This document shows, piece by piece, positions 40,086-60,139 of a DNA stretch of 64,000 bases. The DNA comes from Pyrocephalus nanus (Eukaryota; Chordata; Aves; Passeriformes; Tyrannidae). The notes under the pieces were generated by a model, which was not told where the DNA came from, searched no databases, and saw nothing but the letters and a program-made list of their open reading frames with translations. The position numbers were made by a program, and so were the translations under genes. The stretch spans positions 38,524,425-38,588,424 of the forward strand of contig CM076266.1 in NCBI GenBank assembly GCA_038380795.1. The letters are read 5' to 3'. The stretch's first letter is position 1, and each line of letters starts with the position of its first letter.

Positions 40086-41439
40086 GACAGCACAAGGGTA
40101 ACTCACTCCCTGCAAGACCACAACGCTGTTCAGACCATGAACAACCAGGTGTTCTCAGAGGGCCCCTGTGGTTCCCCATCATCTTCTCCCAGTCGGTGCC
40201 CACCCAGCCAGTGCAGACCCAGCCACTCCATCTGCTGGGGAGTGACAGGGCTGGGTGCAGGCAACAACATTGACTCCCATGCTGGAGTGCCATCTACTGA
40301 ATCACCACCACCGTTTACCGATGGCAGATGGGTTAGGGTTTGTTTATTTAGCCACAGCATTGGAAATAGAAGCAGCAACATGTGAGACATTTAAATTATG
40401 CCTTATACCTAACTGCATGTTTAAATGCTTAAACCCAGCAACTATGTCTTCAACTGCCCCTGCAGGTGTAAAACCAGCTGTAAGTCAACAACTAATTCAA
40501 AAATGATAGATTTAACTAGGATTTTTTTCTAAATTGAGGAGCTGGGTATGTTTTCTAAGCAATGATGTGCAGAGTACTGACAGATATGCCCACTCCTGCA
40601 TCCATGACAATTTAGGAAAACAACAGAACTTCAACAGGAAGCCCATAAATTCTGCTTTTTATCTGAAGACTACTAAAGATACTATCTAAAGACTGTATTA
40701 TTCTATAAAAGTAAAGTTTTAAGCACCTCCACTTGAATCATTAATGCAATGACTATTAACACTGTCACAAAGATTTCTCAGGTGACTGGAAGCGTCCTGC
40801 CTGCATGCTGTTTCACGTGGCTTTTGTTCAACGTAAATGTGTCTTGTCCAGGCTGCTTGTGACACTCTATGATGGAAGGAGTAAATAGGTTTTCAGTTCT
40901 TTTCCTTCCCAATATGTTTAGTACAAAGAGCATTTGGTGATTCTGGGAAACCCAGAGTCACAATTCATTTCCTGCCTTTTCATTGGTAATTAAAAAAGTT
41001 GGGTAAAGAAGTTCAAGCAGCCTTTGAATTGCAGACAGAGGAAGAAAAAAAATTACATTTAACAGTCTCCTGTTGTCCAACTTGTGAGAATATATACTTC
41101 TTTGTAGTAGCCTCCATATTTATCTTGCTTGGTGTCATTCTCTTGGCTTCTTTTGAAATGGATTGTCCACAAAAATGAGAGATATTTTTAGATTCCTGAC
41201 CATAGCATGTCCACACTAATGAGAAATTGTTATTGCTTATGGGCCAGTATTTTTCTGTTTTATTTGTATTTAACTGTATTATGTAGTTTAAACTAGATTT
41301 TCATTCTCGTTTAGGGAAAAGAATATCTGACTTTTTAACATCAGTTACAGAATACCTGAGAATTTGCAGCTTAGTCTGTTAGAACAGACATCACTGAGAT
41401 GTGTTAAGAGGACCTCTTTTGATGAACTCAAAAGAGATT

Positions 41440-42010
41440 ATGTCAGAATTACAATTTAATAAAAATAATACAATACATACAATTATACAGATGAACAGTT
41501 GGTTTTAACCCACAAAAACCCAGATGTATAACCCAGCATCCTGGGGCACGAACAGAATGGTGTTCGTTGGCCCCTGTGCTAAGCCCCATGTGGGCCCCCT
41601 GAGTGCAAAAATAAAAGGAGAGGAAGAAGCTGTTGGTGCAAGGGATGGTCACAGTCGGGTTGAGAGTGGTGGTCACAGTCTGGTTGAGAGTTGTGGTCGC
41701 AGTCTGGTCGAGGTTCTGGTCCTCCTCTGGATCCCATGACTGGTACCGGAAGTCCCAAGACCCCAAGATCATATACACTCAGGTTTGGGCAGGAATGCCC
41801 AGCACCTCCCCCAGGGCGGGGAGTTCCACAAGGGGTGATGGTGAGTTGTGGGTGTGAGGACAGGAACATCCTCATCTCACAGGCCTCTTAAAACCCAGCT
41901 TATAGCCTAAGGGGTCAGGTGTGCTCTGGGCAGCTGCTGCAAATGGTCTATTGTTAACAGTTTCTGAGAAACGACATAGAGGGTTTAGAATACACAGTTT
42001 GGTTACACCC
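41440..42010 (-). mobile_element. Possible LTR with internal 24-base tandem repeat
   Basis: On the minus strand a TATAAGCTGGG box near 41.9 kb is followed by a GC-rich transcribed-looking part, a run of three 24-base repeats (41647-41718) and an AT-rich end. The neighbourhood differs in base composition from the AT-rich flanks. The layout suits a retroviral LTR, but no family was recognised and the ends are uncertain. Confidence 0.35.
41647..41718. repeat. Three tandem copies of a 24-base unit
   Basis: The unit GGTCACAGTCNGGTTGAGAG plus four bases repeats at 41647-41670, 41671-41694 and 41695-41718, with the third copy more diverged (GGTCGCAGTCTGGTCGAG). The unit length is divisible by three, so it reads in frame on both strands as short peptide repeats, but nothing suggests it is translated. 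Confidence 0.85.
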
Positions 42011-43790
42011 ACACAGTGATGAACTGATCCTGGCTGCTCTAACTAGGACAGCCAAATATAAACTCTTGAATTCAGAGAGATGCATTTACTTGAAATCCAC
42101 TGTGCTGTGACTTATCAAAACCAGTAAATGTTTACCAATAGCATCCAAAACTGCAGAGTAATCAACTACAACAGATGGAATAATACAGAATATCAGAAAT
42201 GCTGATCAGTTAAAGACAGTGATGTTTCTGCAACAACTTCAGAATGTCTGTGAAAACAAGGTGAGATGCTGTTTCTCCCTTGTATCTCTGATTTTACTGC
42301 CTTCTCAGGATTTATGGCCTAGTACAAGAATTGGAGTATTAAGTTTGAAGGTTCAGCACATAACATGCCTTCCCTGCCCTGGTGAAAAATTTCTCCTTTC
42401 TAGTTTTACAGGTATATATCTTGGATTTTTTCAATTAATCAAATAAATGAAAATTAACTGAAAACCCAAACTGCAACTCTGCTCATATAATTCAAAATGA
42501 ATTAATAAAAGCACTATTTCTTTGTTATGCAGAGAAGATTCTGTTACTTATCTATGATTTCACTAATATATACCTTTTCTAAAATACTAAGATGATGCTT
42601 TTCTGTAGTGCTTTTTGGTTTCAGGTCAACAATTTCAAATTATGGTAAACAATCCACTGAACACAAAGCCCGGAATTACAGTGGGGTCTGGTAGAATTAT
42701 TAGACCTCAGCAAATGCACTATAACAGTCCCTTTCTCGTGGAGATGTAGAACTGGTATACAACTTGATGTGCAAAATGGATTCAGTACATGGAAAAAATA
42801 TGGAGAAGATCATGCTGGGTACTACATAAAGATATTTAAAGAACAATGCAATCATCAGGCCCAGACAACATGTACACCATCAGTTAAGATTTTTTACTTA
42901 ATATCTAATCTAAACCTGTTCTATTCCCTGAACTCACAATTAGTTTAATAAAAATGACACCACTATTTGCATGAAATACTAGGGTTTTGTCAGCTACAAA
43001 AAAACACTCTCAAGAACATAGAAAGGTTATAAGTGGAAACAAGGTTTTATTTTTCCGAATCTGTTTCAAAGTCAGTGCTCACAAATATTAACACGATGCA
43101 TATGAGTAGCCAAGGGGAGGCTTGTAGCATTTCAGAAAACTCTTTTACATTTGTTATAGAGGGTGTTTAGAAATTTGCCAGTGTTTATTAACATTAATGT
43201 GTCTAGTCTGGAGATTTACTTATTGCATTATTACTTGAATGCAACACTTCACTGATTGCTGCTTAATTCCATATTGTTGACAGATTGATAAAGCACTTTG
43301 ATCCCAATTTGCTTTAAAGCTATGTGGACTGAGCAGGTTTTCCCTACACAACTCAGCAAAAATAAGAGTTTAAAAAACCTCAGCTACATATCACTTAAGG
43401 CTACTGTATAGAAAGTAGATATTTAGAGACTGAAAACAAATCACCCTGGCAAGTTTGTTCACATCCTCAAAATGCAGAATGACTGTTATCTCTCTCCCAT
43501 AAGGCTTATTTCTTGAGTGATCTATCAGGGGAAAAGGGAAAGTCACTGAGCCTGCTACTGGAGATGTTGGTGTAGTCTGCAGAAGACAGCCTCAGCTGTG
43601 TTCCTATCTGCAATGAGAAAATTTTTGTGTTTGTTTGAGCAAACTGTTCTTTTAGGCACTGCACCATTATTCACTGCAAGACAACAGTAGAAAATGCTAC
43701 TGCCTCTGCCCATTCCTGGAACAAAATAAGAAAAATCACTTCTTAGAAACCACCAAGAAAAAATACCCACACATCACACACAACTCTATC

Positions 43791-43857
43791 TATATCTATC
43801 ATCTCTGTAATCTATCTATCTATCTATCTATCTATGTATCTCTCTATCTATCCCTAT
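43791..43857. repeat. (CTAT)n tetranucleotide microsatellite
   Basis: Interrupted CTAT/ATCT repeats, with a pure stretch of about six units near 43815-43835, are flanked by variants such as CTCT and GTAT. It is a likely length-polymorphic marker. Confidence 0.93.
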
Positions 43858-44109
43858 CTGCGGGGTAAGTGCAAATAAATGGTGACATCAAGCAGTACTG
43901 CTAAGTCCAGCAGAAAGCACGTGCTGAGGACACCAGTTCAAAACACCAGTGCTGCAGCCAAGGCAAAGGGAGACAAGCTGGAGGGAACTGCAGCAGCCAT
44001 GCTATGGCAAGAGAGGTACATAAGCAAAGGCAGGAAACAGGAGAAGCCATGAAAGGACATGTTGCTGATTCATGCTATGTCCTGCGTTGGCACCAAAAGG
44101 AAAGCATGG

Positions 44110-44575
44110 CTTTTGAGGTGCTGCTGGAGTGTATCCAGAAAAGGGCAATGGAGCTGCTGAAGTGTCTGGAACAGAAGTCCTGTGAGGAGTGGCCAAGGGA
44201 GCTCTGGTTGTTCAGCCTGGAGAAGAGGAGGCTTAGCAAGGCCTTATAACTTTCTACAACTACCTGAAAAGAGGTTGTAGCTAGGTCTCTTCTCCCAAAC
44301 AAGTGACAGGACAAGAGGAAATGGCCTCAAGTTGCAACAGTGGAGGTTTAGATTGGGTATTAGGGAAAATGTCTCACTGAAAGGCTTGTCAAGCATTGGA
44401 ACAGGCTGCCCAGGGAAATGGCGGATTCACCACCCCTAGAAATATTTAAAAGATGTGTATATGTGATACTTAGGGATATAGTTTAGCAGTGGACTCAACA
44501 GTGCTGGGTTAATGGTCAGACTTGATGATCTTAAAGATCTTTTCCAACCTAAATGATTCATTGATTCTATAATTT
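44110..44575 (+). mobile_element. CR1 LINE 3' portion
   Basis: The plus strand encodes the end of the CR1 ORF2 protein (ECIQKRAMELLKCLEQKS and ELWLFSLEKRRL) with a break. It then continues through the untranslated tail with GGAACAGGCTGCCCAGGGAA, TTGATGATCTTAAAGATC and CAACCTAAATGATTC. The octamer end is eroded. The copy is 5' truncated and not functional. Confidence 0.92.
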
Positions 44576-47500
44576 TAAGTTCCCTTAAGATACCTTTTCT
44601 TTATAAAGACAGAAGTTCCTGACTGCTGACCCTGCTTACAAAAACTGAGGCAATAAGGCTCAGTGTTTTTTGACAAAGATTTTGAAGCAAAACTATATAC
44701 ACATTTCATATTGGAACTCCGGGCAGAGCAGAGCACCTGAATAAGAAAAAACATTTTCAAGAAGGAGGAATCAGATCTAGAAACCAATGATGCCTTCACT
44801 GGTCTAAGCGAATTTGAGGGATTTGTAGCTTTAACCAAGTAAAGAAAGAAACAAAACTCTGCCATTTCATCCACAGAAGAGCCACCTTTTCACTAGATTA
44901 AAATAATTTTGCAGACACTGCAATGCATGGAAGTGCTTGACCACTTACTAAAACCATTATTTAGTAAAAAAATCCACCACAAAAGGTTATTGCATTCTCA
45001 AACACCATGCCATCAAGGCCAGCATCTTTAGACAATAAGAATATGAGTTTCCATCTGGTAGGTGCCATCTGGAGCCCCGGGAATCATATCCAATTCTCTC
45101 ACCACGTTAATAAATCCAACAACACTCTACAAGAAAAAAAAGCACCATTCGTGATTGCATCAGGCTGGAACAATTGCAGTCTCTTTCTCTGGGACAAGTG
45201 TTTCAATTTTGCTTGGCATAATTTATTTATTTTTTTAGCTGAAACCATCTATCATATTTTTGAAATAAGAGGCCAGAATGCTTTCATAGAAGTCCCTGAA
45301 AGGGATTTTGGGACATGGAAGTTTTCCATTTAAACTTTAAAAGGATCTGATGTTATCCAAACTGATGGCTGGGATTGTCCCAACAAGAAGGATCAGGAGT
45401 GAAGCACAAAGCTTCGGCAACTCTTTCCTGGTCCTGCTGAGATGTCAATACTGTCAAACACTTTCACCTCTGCTGCTGCATGTCCTCTCAAGTGTTGTCA
45501 CAACTAATGGCTGGGAGAACAGGAAAACACTATTAGGTGGAAACTGCCTATGAACAGTATTCATAGCAGTCAGATAATCTCCCCAATAGCTAATCAGGAT
45601 ATTCACCCCACAAAACAACGCACGACTCCTTGAGCTAGTGAAGGCACAGTTTCATAGACCTAGAGGGAAAAACATGTTTCTCCTTAATCCTGCGACATTT
45701 TCTTCCAGGAACCACACACAGTATTGCACTTCAGTGTGTAAGGTGCAGTAGATCTGTGTAGTGACTTTTCATTTTGTGGAAAGTACCTCAGAAACAAATT
45801 TGGGGGCATCTGGCTTGGCTACTAGTCCAATTTTAGAGGCCTCTGTCAGCAGAGTAGACATGTCTTAACATAAGCACCTAAATTCAAAAGTTGAGTAAAT
45901 GGTGGCATTTTGAGAAGACATTCCAAACTGACAGAGAAGGACACCAATGGTAAGGAAAATGCTGAGGATGTTGGAGAAAACTCTTAGAACATGAAAGGAG
46001 TAAAATCTTTTACAGTGCAAGAGCCTAATTCAAACAAACAAATAAGTCAATCTGCAGTTAAAGCGAAAATTTAGTTCTAGTTATATTTGAAAGTATGACA
46101 ACATATGTTGAGTCCTAAATGTACTATAATCTATTGATAAAAACTGTCCAACAGTTGTAAGGAGAATTGGATCATAAATCTAGAATAATTACCGCAAAGC
46201 ACGTAGAATACATTTGTGCTGAACTGATAAAATTCATTTGCAATGCTGATAGATTTTTTGCAGGTACTATGAATATTTGTTTTATTCCATTTATACAGCA
46301 ACTGCTCTTTAATTTGCAATTAATAAAATAGTAACAAGCAAATTAGGAGTTTTATTCTTTCCTAGCAAAGAAGTAGGAAGGAGACTGTAGGAGGATGATG
46401 CCATAAGTGATCATGATTTCAATTTTGCATAACCTGGCACCACCTGGTTATGTTTAACCTGAGTATTTTCTTCAGCCAAAGTGAGAAGTATTGGAGCAAG
46501 CACACCTGGGGGTTTTGTGGTGTGCTTTTTTTTTCTTTTGTCAAGATAGCAGCACACAGAGCAATCACAAAATGACAGCCTGAAACCTATTTGGTTTGGT
46601 ATAAAGGACAGTGACAAAAAACCTCCGCACTACAGAAGATATCTCATTTATTTAATCAGTTAATTTTAAATTAGTAACATTTGTTAAATTTTTGCCTATG
46701 TATGCAGCACAGTCAGGATAACTCTACATAACCGGTAGCTCTAAAGAGTTGCTTTCATTACTATCAAAATGCAGTTGGAAAAAAAAAAAGAGGAAACAAA
46801 TACCAGTCAGCACATCTACCATCATAAAATAAAAAATTAGGAATCTAAATAAAAAAGTGAATACAGTGTATTTTTATGAAATCAGAAAGAAGAACCAGTT
46901 ATAGTGTAAAAAGCTGTATCTGGTTACAAATCATACTTATAAGGGTTACAAAATGAGGAGAACCAACCTTTTAACAAAAATCTTTGTCTACCACTTACAA
47001 TAACCAGTAATTTAAATCAACTGTTTAACCTGTATCAAATCAGCAACATCAAACTTGATATGCACACTTGAAACAAGTTAGAGAAACTGCAGTTTCAGGC
47101 TGTGAAATGACACTTCTAGAGTAAGTTTTAGACTCTTTAAAAAGCACTCCATACTGAAGAAGCTGGCAGGAGAATACAAGCTGCTTTGGAATTCTTGTTT
47201 AGCCCATATATTTCTCAAGTTACTGGATAAAATAGTAAGGATTTCAGAATCCTACATACTAGGTGTGTAAATATTTCTTTTATAGGCACCCTGAAAATTA
47301 AGCCATGAACTCTGTATAAGGCTTGCATATGTGACAAAGTTAGGGTAATTTGTCTAAGGAACAGGCAAGAGAGGTCAGCTAAGCAGTGAAATCATTATCT
47401 GGTGCAAGGGAACTCGCAAGTTAACAGGAATATCAGATTTTTCCTAGAGCCACAAATACATGGAGACTGAATTCTCCCAAAACTAGTAATAAAAAATCTT

Positions 47501-47596
47501 TAGTAAAAAGTTTATATGGCACCAATTTAGCTACCTCTGTTTAACTATAATTAGGTGTTCCACAATAACAGATTTTGTTTCACAATTGTCATAGGT
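44576..47596. other. Intergenic, nothing recognised
   Basis: Three kilobases of AT-rich sequence without exon, repeat family or RNA gene that I can name. Short open frames here have no domain features. Confidence 0.7.
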
Positions 47597-48505
47597 TCAT
47601 AGAATCATAGAATCATACAATAATAGAATCATAGAATCAACCGGGTTGGAAAGGACCTCTGAGATCACCAAGTCCAACCCTTGATCCACTACCACTATGG
47701 TTACTAGACTATGGCACTAAGTGCCATATCCAGTCTCTTCTTAAATACCTCCAGGGATGGAGAATCCACCACCCCCCCCCGGGCAGCCCATTCCAATGCC
47801 TGATTACCCTCTCTGTAAAGAATTTCTTCCTAATATCTAACCTAAACCTCCCCTGGCAGAGCTTAAGATCGTGCCCTCTTGTCTTACTAATAGACAAGAG
47901 CTCCCAGTAAGACATCTTGTCTTACATGGGAAAAGAGACCGACCCCCACCTGGCTACAACCTCCTTTCAGGTAGTTGCAGAGTGATGAGGTCTCCCCTGA
48001 GCCTCTTTTTCTCCAAACTAAACAACCCCAGCTCCCTCAGCCTCTCCTCATAGGACTTGTGTTCGAGTCCCTTCACCAGCCTGGTTGCTCTTCTCTGGAC
48101 CTGCTCCAGCACCTCAATGTCCTTCCTGAACTGAGGGGACCAGAACTGAACACAGCACTCCAGGTGTGGCCTCAACAGCACTGAGTACAGGGGATGAATC
48201 ACCTCCCTCGTCCTGCTGGCCACATTGTTCCTGATCCAGGCCAGGATGCCATTGGCCTTCTTGGCCACCTGGGCACACTGCTGGCTCATATTCACCTTCC
48301 TGTCAATCCAAACTCCCAGGTCCCTTTCTGCCTGGCTGCTCTCCAGCCACTCTGTGCCCAGCCTGTAGTGCTGCAAGGGGTTCTTGTGGCCAAAGTGCAG
48401 GACCCAGCATTTGGCCTTGTTGAACCTCATTCTGTTGGAATCAGCCCAACTCTCCAGTCTGTCCCCGTCCCTCTGCGGAGCCCTCCTGCCTTCCAGCTGA
48501 TCGGG
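47597..48505 (-). mobile_element. CR1 LINE, 3' ~0.9 kb including C-terminal part of ORF2
   Basis: This is the best preserved CR1 in the window. On the minus strand it encodes the region after the reverse-transcriptase core ([54 protein letters not shown]), open down to 47954. It then frameshifts into a second frame (RFRLDIRKKFFTERVIRHWN) at 47709-47915. A C9 run at 47772-47780 lies near the end. The 3' tail has several TAGAATCA octamers at 47600-47640. The 5' side is truncated at about 48.5 kb. Confidence 0.95.
47954..48500 (-). pseudogene. CR1 ORF2 C-terminal fragment, open but 5' truncated
   Basis: About 180 codons stay open and match the thumb/C-terminal region of the CR1 ORF2 protein. 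The endonuclease and catalytic reverse-transcriptase motifs are absent. The frame is extended artificially at its start by about 35 codons of non-CR1 flank. The long open stretch suggests a younger insertion than the other CR1 copies here. Confidence 0.88.
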
Positions 48506-48559
48506 GTTTACTTGCTCCAAAAGAAAAAGCCCAAGCTGGGAATTTTTCCTTTTCCCTGC

Positions 48560-49335
48560 ATCACTGTACAAGAAGGATGTTGAACAAGGGAGGGGGAGAG
48601 TGATTGACACACACTAAAGAACTAACTAGCAGGCCTGCATTCCCAACTGGTGGCTGTCAGAAGACTGGGGGAGGGGTGTGTGTTTTTTTACCTATCCTCG
48701 GGAAACAGCAGCGACTTCACTTTTGTCTTAACTCAAAGAGGGGGGTTGTGTGGAGGGTTCCGAGGTTCATTTTGGTTTTGGCCTGGTCACCTGGCTGTTT
48801 CTGGCCCTGTTCTGCCCTCAGCCCAGACCTGCTCCGATTTCATCAGAAAGGTTTGACCTGTCTGCAGAGGAACCTTTTGAGGAGGAGGTCACCCTTTCCC
48901 TCCTCTGTTCCCATGTTGACAGCAGCTTGTGCCTATCAATGAAGGGGGAGGGAAATCCTGGCCAGAACCAGCTGCTGACAGTGTGAGTTCGTGGGAAGAG
49001 CCCCTTTCCCTTCCCCTTCGCGGTGGCGGAGGAGACCTCCATTTTTGGCTTCTCCCGTGCACCCGGTGCCACACAGCCACCGCCAGAGCTGAACAGCACC
49101 CCCTGCTGATCGTGGTTAGAATTATGCCAAAAGGAGAAAAATACTGAACTGGGGTTTTTTGTAGGGAACTTTGGGTGCAGAATTATTGTTTAGTTCTTTT
49201 TGTGATCTTTGCTTGTTCTGCCAATATGCATATATCCTTTAATAAAAGACTGTTATCTTTTTCTTTCTCCATACTTCCTCAATTGGAGCCTCTTAATTTC
49301 AGATTAACAATTGCTTGGAGGGAGCAGCTTGGTCT
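48560..49335 (+). mobile_element. Unexplained GC-richer block with AATAAA signal, possible LTR
   Basis: Directly beside the CR1 insertion lies a block with purine and pyrimidine runs and a few CpGs (near 49017-49027). It ends in an AATAAA at about 49240 followed by a T-rich stretch. It is compositionally distinct from its neighbours and resembles the promoter-to-polyadenylation layout of an LTR. No terminal TG/CA pair or target duplication was confirmed, and no protein domain is visible. Confidence 0.3.
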
Positions 49336-49559
49336 TCCTCATAACTCATCCTCCTTAGCAAACACTTCAGTCTTATTAGACAACAATATAAATGGATCAA
49401 CTATTGAGAGAACAAATCGTTACAGTAATGATTTGTGAAACAGTATCGAAAGAACTTCAAGCACAGGCTGAATTCCTTCATTTACTCCTCAGCACACCAT
49501 GAGGGTTTCCAGGACCACCCATCTTTATTTAATCTTCTAAAAAAAAGATAGTTGTGAAA

Positions 49560-50025
49560 CATCAGCTGTATCACCTTTAAGAAGGGCCACTAAGTTGGTC
49601 ATAGGGCTGTAGCATCTCTCTTGTGAAGACAGGCTGAGAGAGTCAGGGTTCAGCCTAAGACGAGAAGGCTCCAGCAAGACCTTATAGAGCACCTTCCAGG
49701 ACCTAAACGAGGCCTACAATAAGTCTGGAGAGAGACTTTACAAAAGCATGTAGTGACAGGACAAGGGAGAATGGCTTCAAACTGAAGGAGAGTAGCATTA
49801 GATGAGATATTATAGCAAGAAATTCTTTACTGTTAAGGTGATGAGGCACTGGCACAGGATGCCCAGAGAAATTGTGGCTGCTCCATCACTGAAAGTGTTC
49901 AAGACCAGATTGGATGGGGCTTGGAACAACCTTGTCTAGTGGAAGGTGTCCCTGCCCATAGCAGGCGTTTTGGAACTAGATTATCCTTGAGGTCACAAAC
50001 CATTCTATGATTCTATGACCCTGAC
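49560..50025 (+). mobile_element. CR1 LINE 3' portion, diverged
   Basis: Plus-strand landmarks appear in the CR1 order: AGTTGGTCATAGGGCTGTAG, TTCAAACTGAAGGAGAGTAG, GGCACAGGATGCCCAGAGAA, GGATGGGGCTTGGAACAACC, CTAGTGGAAGGTGTCCCTGC and ATTCTATGATTCTATGACC. The coding remnant is broken by stops. This is an older copy of a different CR1 subfamily from the one at 47.6 kb. Confidence 0.93.
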
Positions 50026-50869
50026 AGTGTATTACAGGATTATATTTTTTAGTCAAAACTCTAAATTAAGGATAATTCTGAAACAATCTTGGCCATGGAC
50101 ATACAGAGGCACAACTCAAGGCAAACTATATCGTGGTAGTCAAAACACAAATAAAAGAAGGTGCGTAGATGAAAGCAACTGAAAAGATGAGTGGCAACTG
50201 GAGAAAGAATGAAAAAAGGCAACTATCCTCCTCTTGAGTTCCCCACCCTTTACTTCTGCTCTTCTGAAGGCATTCTCCAAGCAGCTGATTATAGGACTAA
50301 TTTTAAAATTCAAACAGAAACAGAAACTAAGCCTTTTGTTCCAAGTAACATGACAAGTATCTTCATTTAAATATCCCATTTTAAGGGTTGAGCTATGTAA
50401 GAATTCTTCAGGTGATGGCCTGAAGAATAATTCCTTCTGAACCAGCCCTAGCTACACTATTGCTTCCTATTAAGACCTGACATTAAAGCAAAGGCTAATG
50501 CTGTCAATACACATCAAATATTTCTTAGTATGCCTGCAGAGGTCACTTCGCCTTGGGACCAACTGCCATCCCTAACCCGTATGGTTGTTATGTGTGACTT
50601 ACACAAGTACCCAAAGCACATTCATTTCACAGGCCCTTCTTGCCTGAAAAGAACTACATCTCAGGTAATATTCACCAAATAAAAACACTAATAATCAAAG
50701 CCTAGTACTTTTCTGGAATTGTGATTAGAGAGTGGCAATGGGGTAATATTAATAATCAACCTACCCCCAAGAAAACAACTTACATTTAATATATTACAAA
50801 CTGAGTTTAACATATCAAAAGTTGAGAAATATACCGCTTCAAAAGAGTCACAGCCTATCAGTATAAAGG
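50026..50869. other. Intergenic sequence or distal CBX3 3' region
   Basis: AT-rich, no repeat or coding exon recognised. Part may belong to a longer CBX3 3' untranslated region if distal polyadenylation is used. Confidence 0.5.
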
Positions 50870-50885
50870 AAGAATATAAAACTAT

Positions 50886-50891
50886 TTTATT
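50886..50891 (-). terminator. Distal CBX3 polyadenylation signal AATAAA
   Basis: A second AATAAA on the CBX3 strand lies about 490 bases after the stop codon. It would give a 3' UTR of roughly half a kilobase. Confidence 0.4.
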
Positions 50892-51237
50892 GACCACTGT
50901 TCACCAGTATTTACAATAAAGTAAACAATATACAGTCTGATAACATTCAAATTACTACAAAGTTAGTTTTCACCTAGTCTTCTGAAGACCAAACGATCCC
51001 AAATACTAAAATGAATGACCCTACAGGTTTAAAGGGCTAGGTTTGGGTAAAGAAGATACATGCACATCAATAGTATAGAAGACTACAAAACATCTGTGAG
51101 TTTGTTTAGACATTCATTATGATCCTGTAATAACTATGGAAGTTCACCCATGTTTTATAAAAGCTTTTACCTAATATGGAGGAAGTAGTAGTATCAAATG
51201 CTCTCTTGTGATAAATGTAACAAGTTGCAGAAAGCTT

Positions 51238-51243
51238 TTATTT
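51238..51243 (-). terminator. Proximal CBX3 polyadenylation signal AATAAA
   Basis: TTTATT on the plus strand reads AATAAA on the CBX3 strand about 140 bases after the stop codon. Being a bare hexamer in AT-rich DNA, it is a candidate only. Confidence 0.4.
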
Positions 51244-51380
51244 ACTTGCTGTTGATGCAAAACATACTACTTCAAAAAATATCAAATTCGAAACTTGTTA
51301 GAATGTATGCTTCTCACATTGCTAATAAATCGAACTTCAGGTTTTAATATTCTTATATATAAAAAAAGCAATGCAAACAA

Positions 51381-60088
<8,708 letters not shown>

Positions 60089-60112
<24 letters not shown>

Positions 60113-60139
60113 TTTTATTGCAGACTTGCAGAGCTTTTA
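60089..60139 (-). CDS. CBX3: CBX3 start-codon exon
   Basis: Minus-strand acceptor TTTTTCTAG precedes 60139, ATG is at 60112-60110, and the donor TTG|GTAAGTT follows 60089. It encodes MASNKTTL, identical to the mammalian start. About 27 bases of leader (TAAAAGCTCTGCAAGTCTGC and on) precede the ATG. Confidence 0.95.

Larger units (their letters stand above)
39413..44109. other. Intergenic, with possible LTR remnants
   Basis: No gene recognised. The blocks at about 39.87-40.08 kb and 41.44-42.01 kb have promoter or polyadenylation-like signals and are listed separately as uncertain LTR candidates. A CTAT microsatellite lies at 43.79-43.86 kb. Confidence 0.7.
50870..51380 (-). other. CBX3: CBX3 3' untranslated region (inferred)
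   Basis: AT-rich sequence follows the stop codon. Minus-strand AATAAA signals are at 51238-51243 (about 140 bases after the stop) and 50886-50891 (about 490 bases after). Either could end the message, and alternative polyadenylation is plausible. A longer 3' UTR reaching further left cannot be excluded. Confidence 0.55.

Noticed and set aside
47597..47645. Repeated TAGAATCA octamers considered as a CRISPR-like or satellite array
   Set aside because: They are the normal 3' terminal microsatellite of CR1 retrotransposons.
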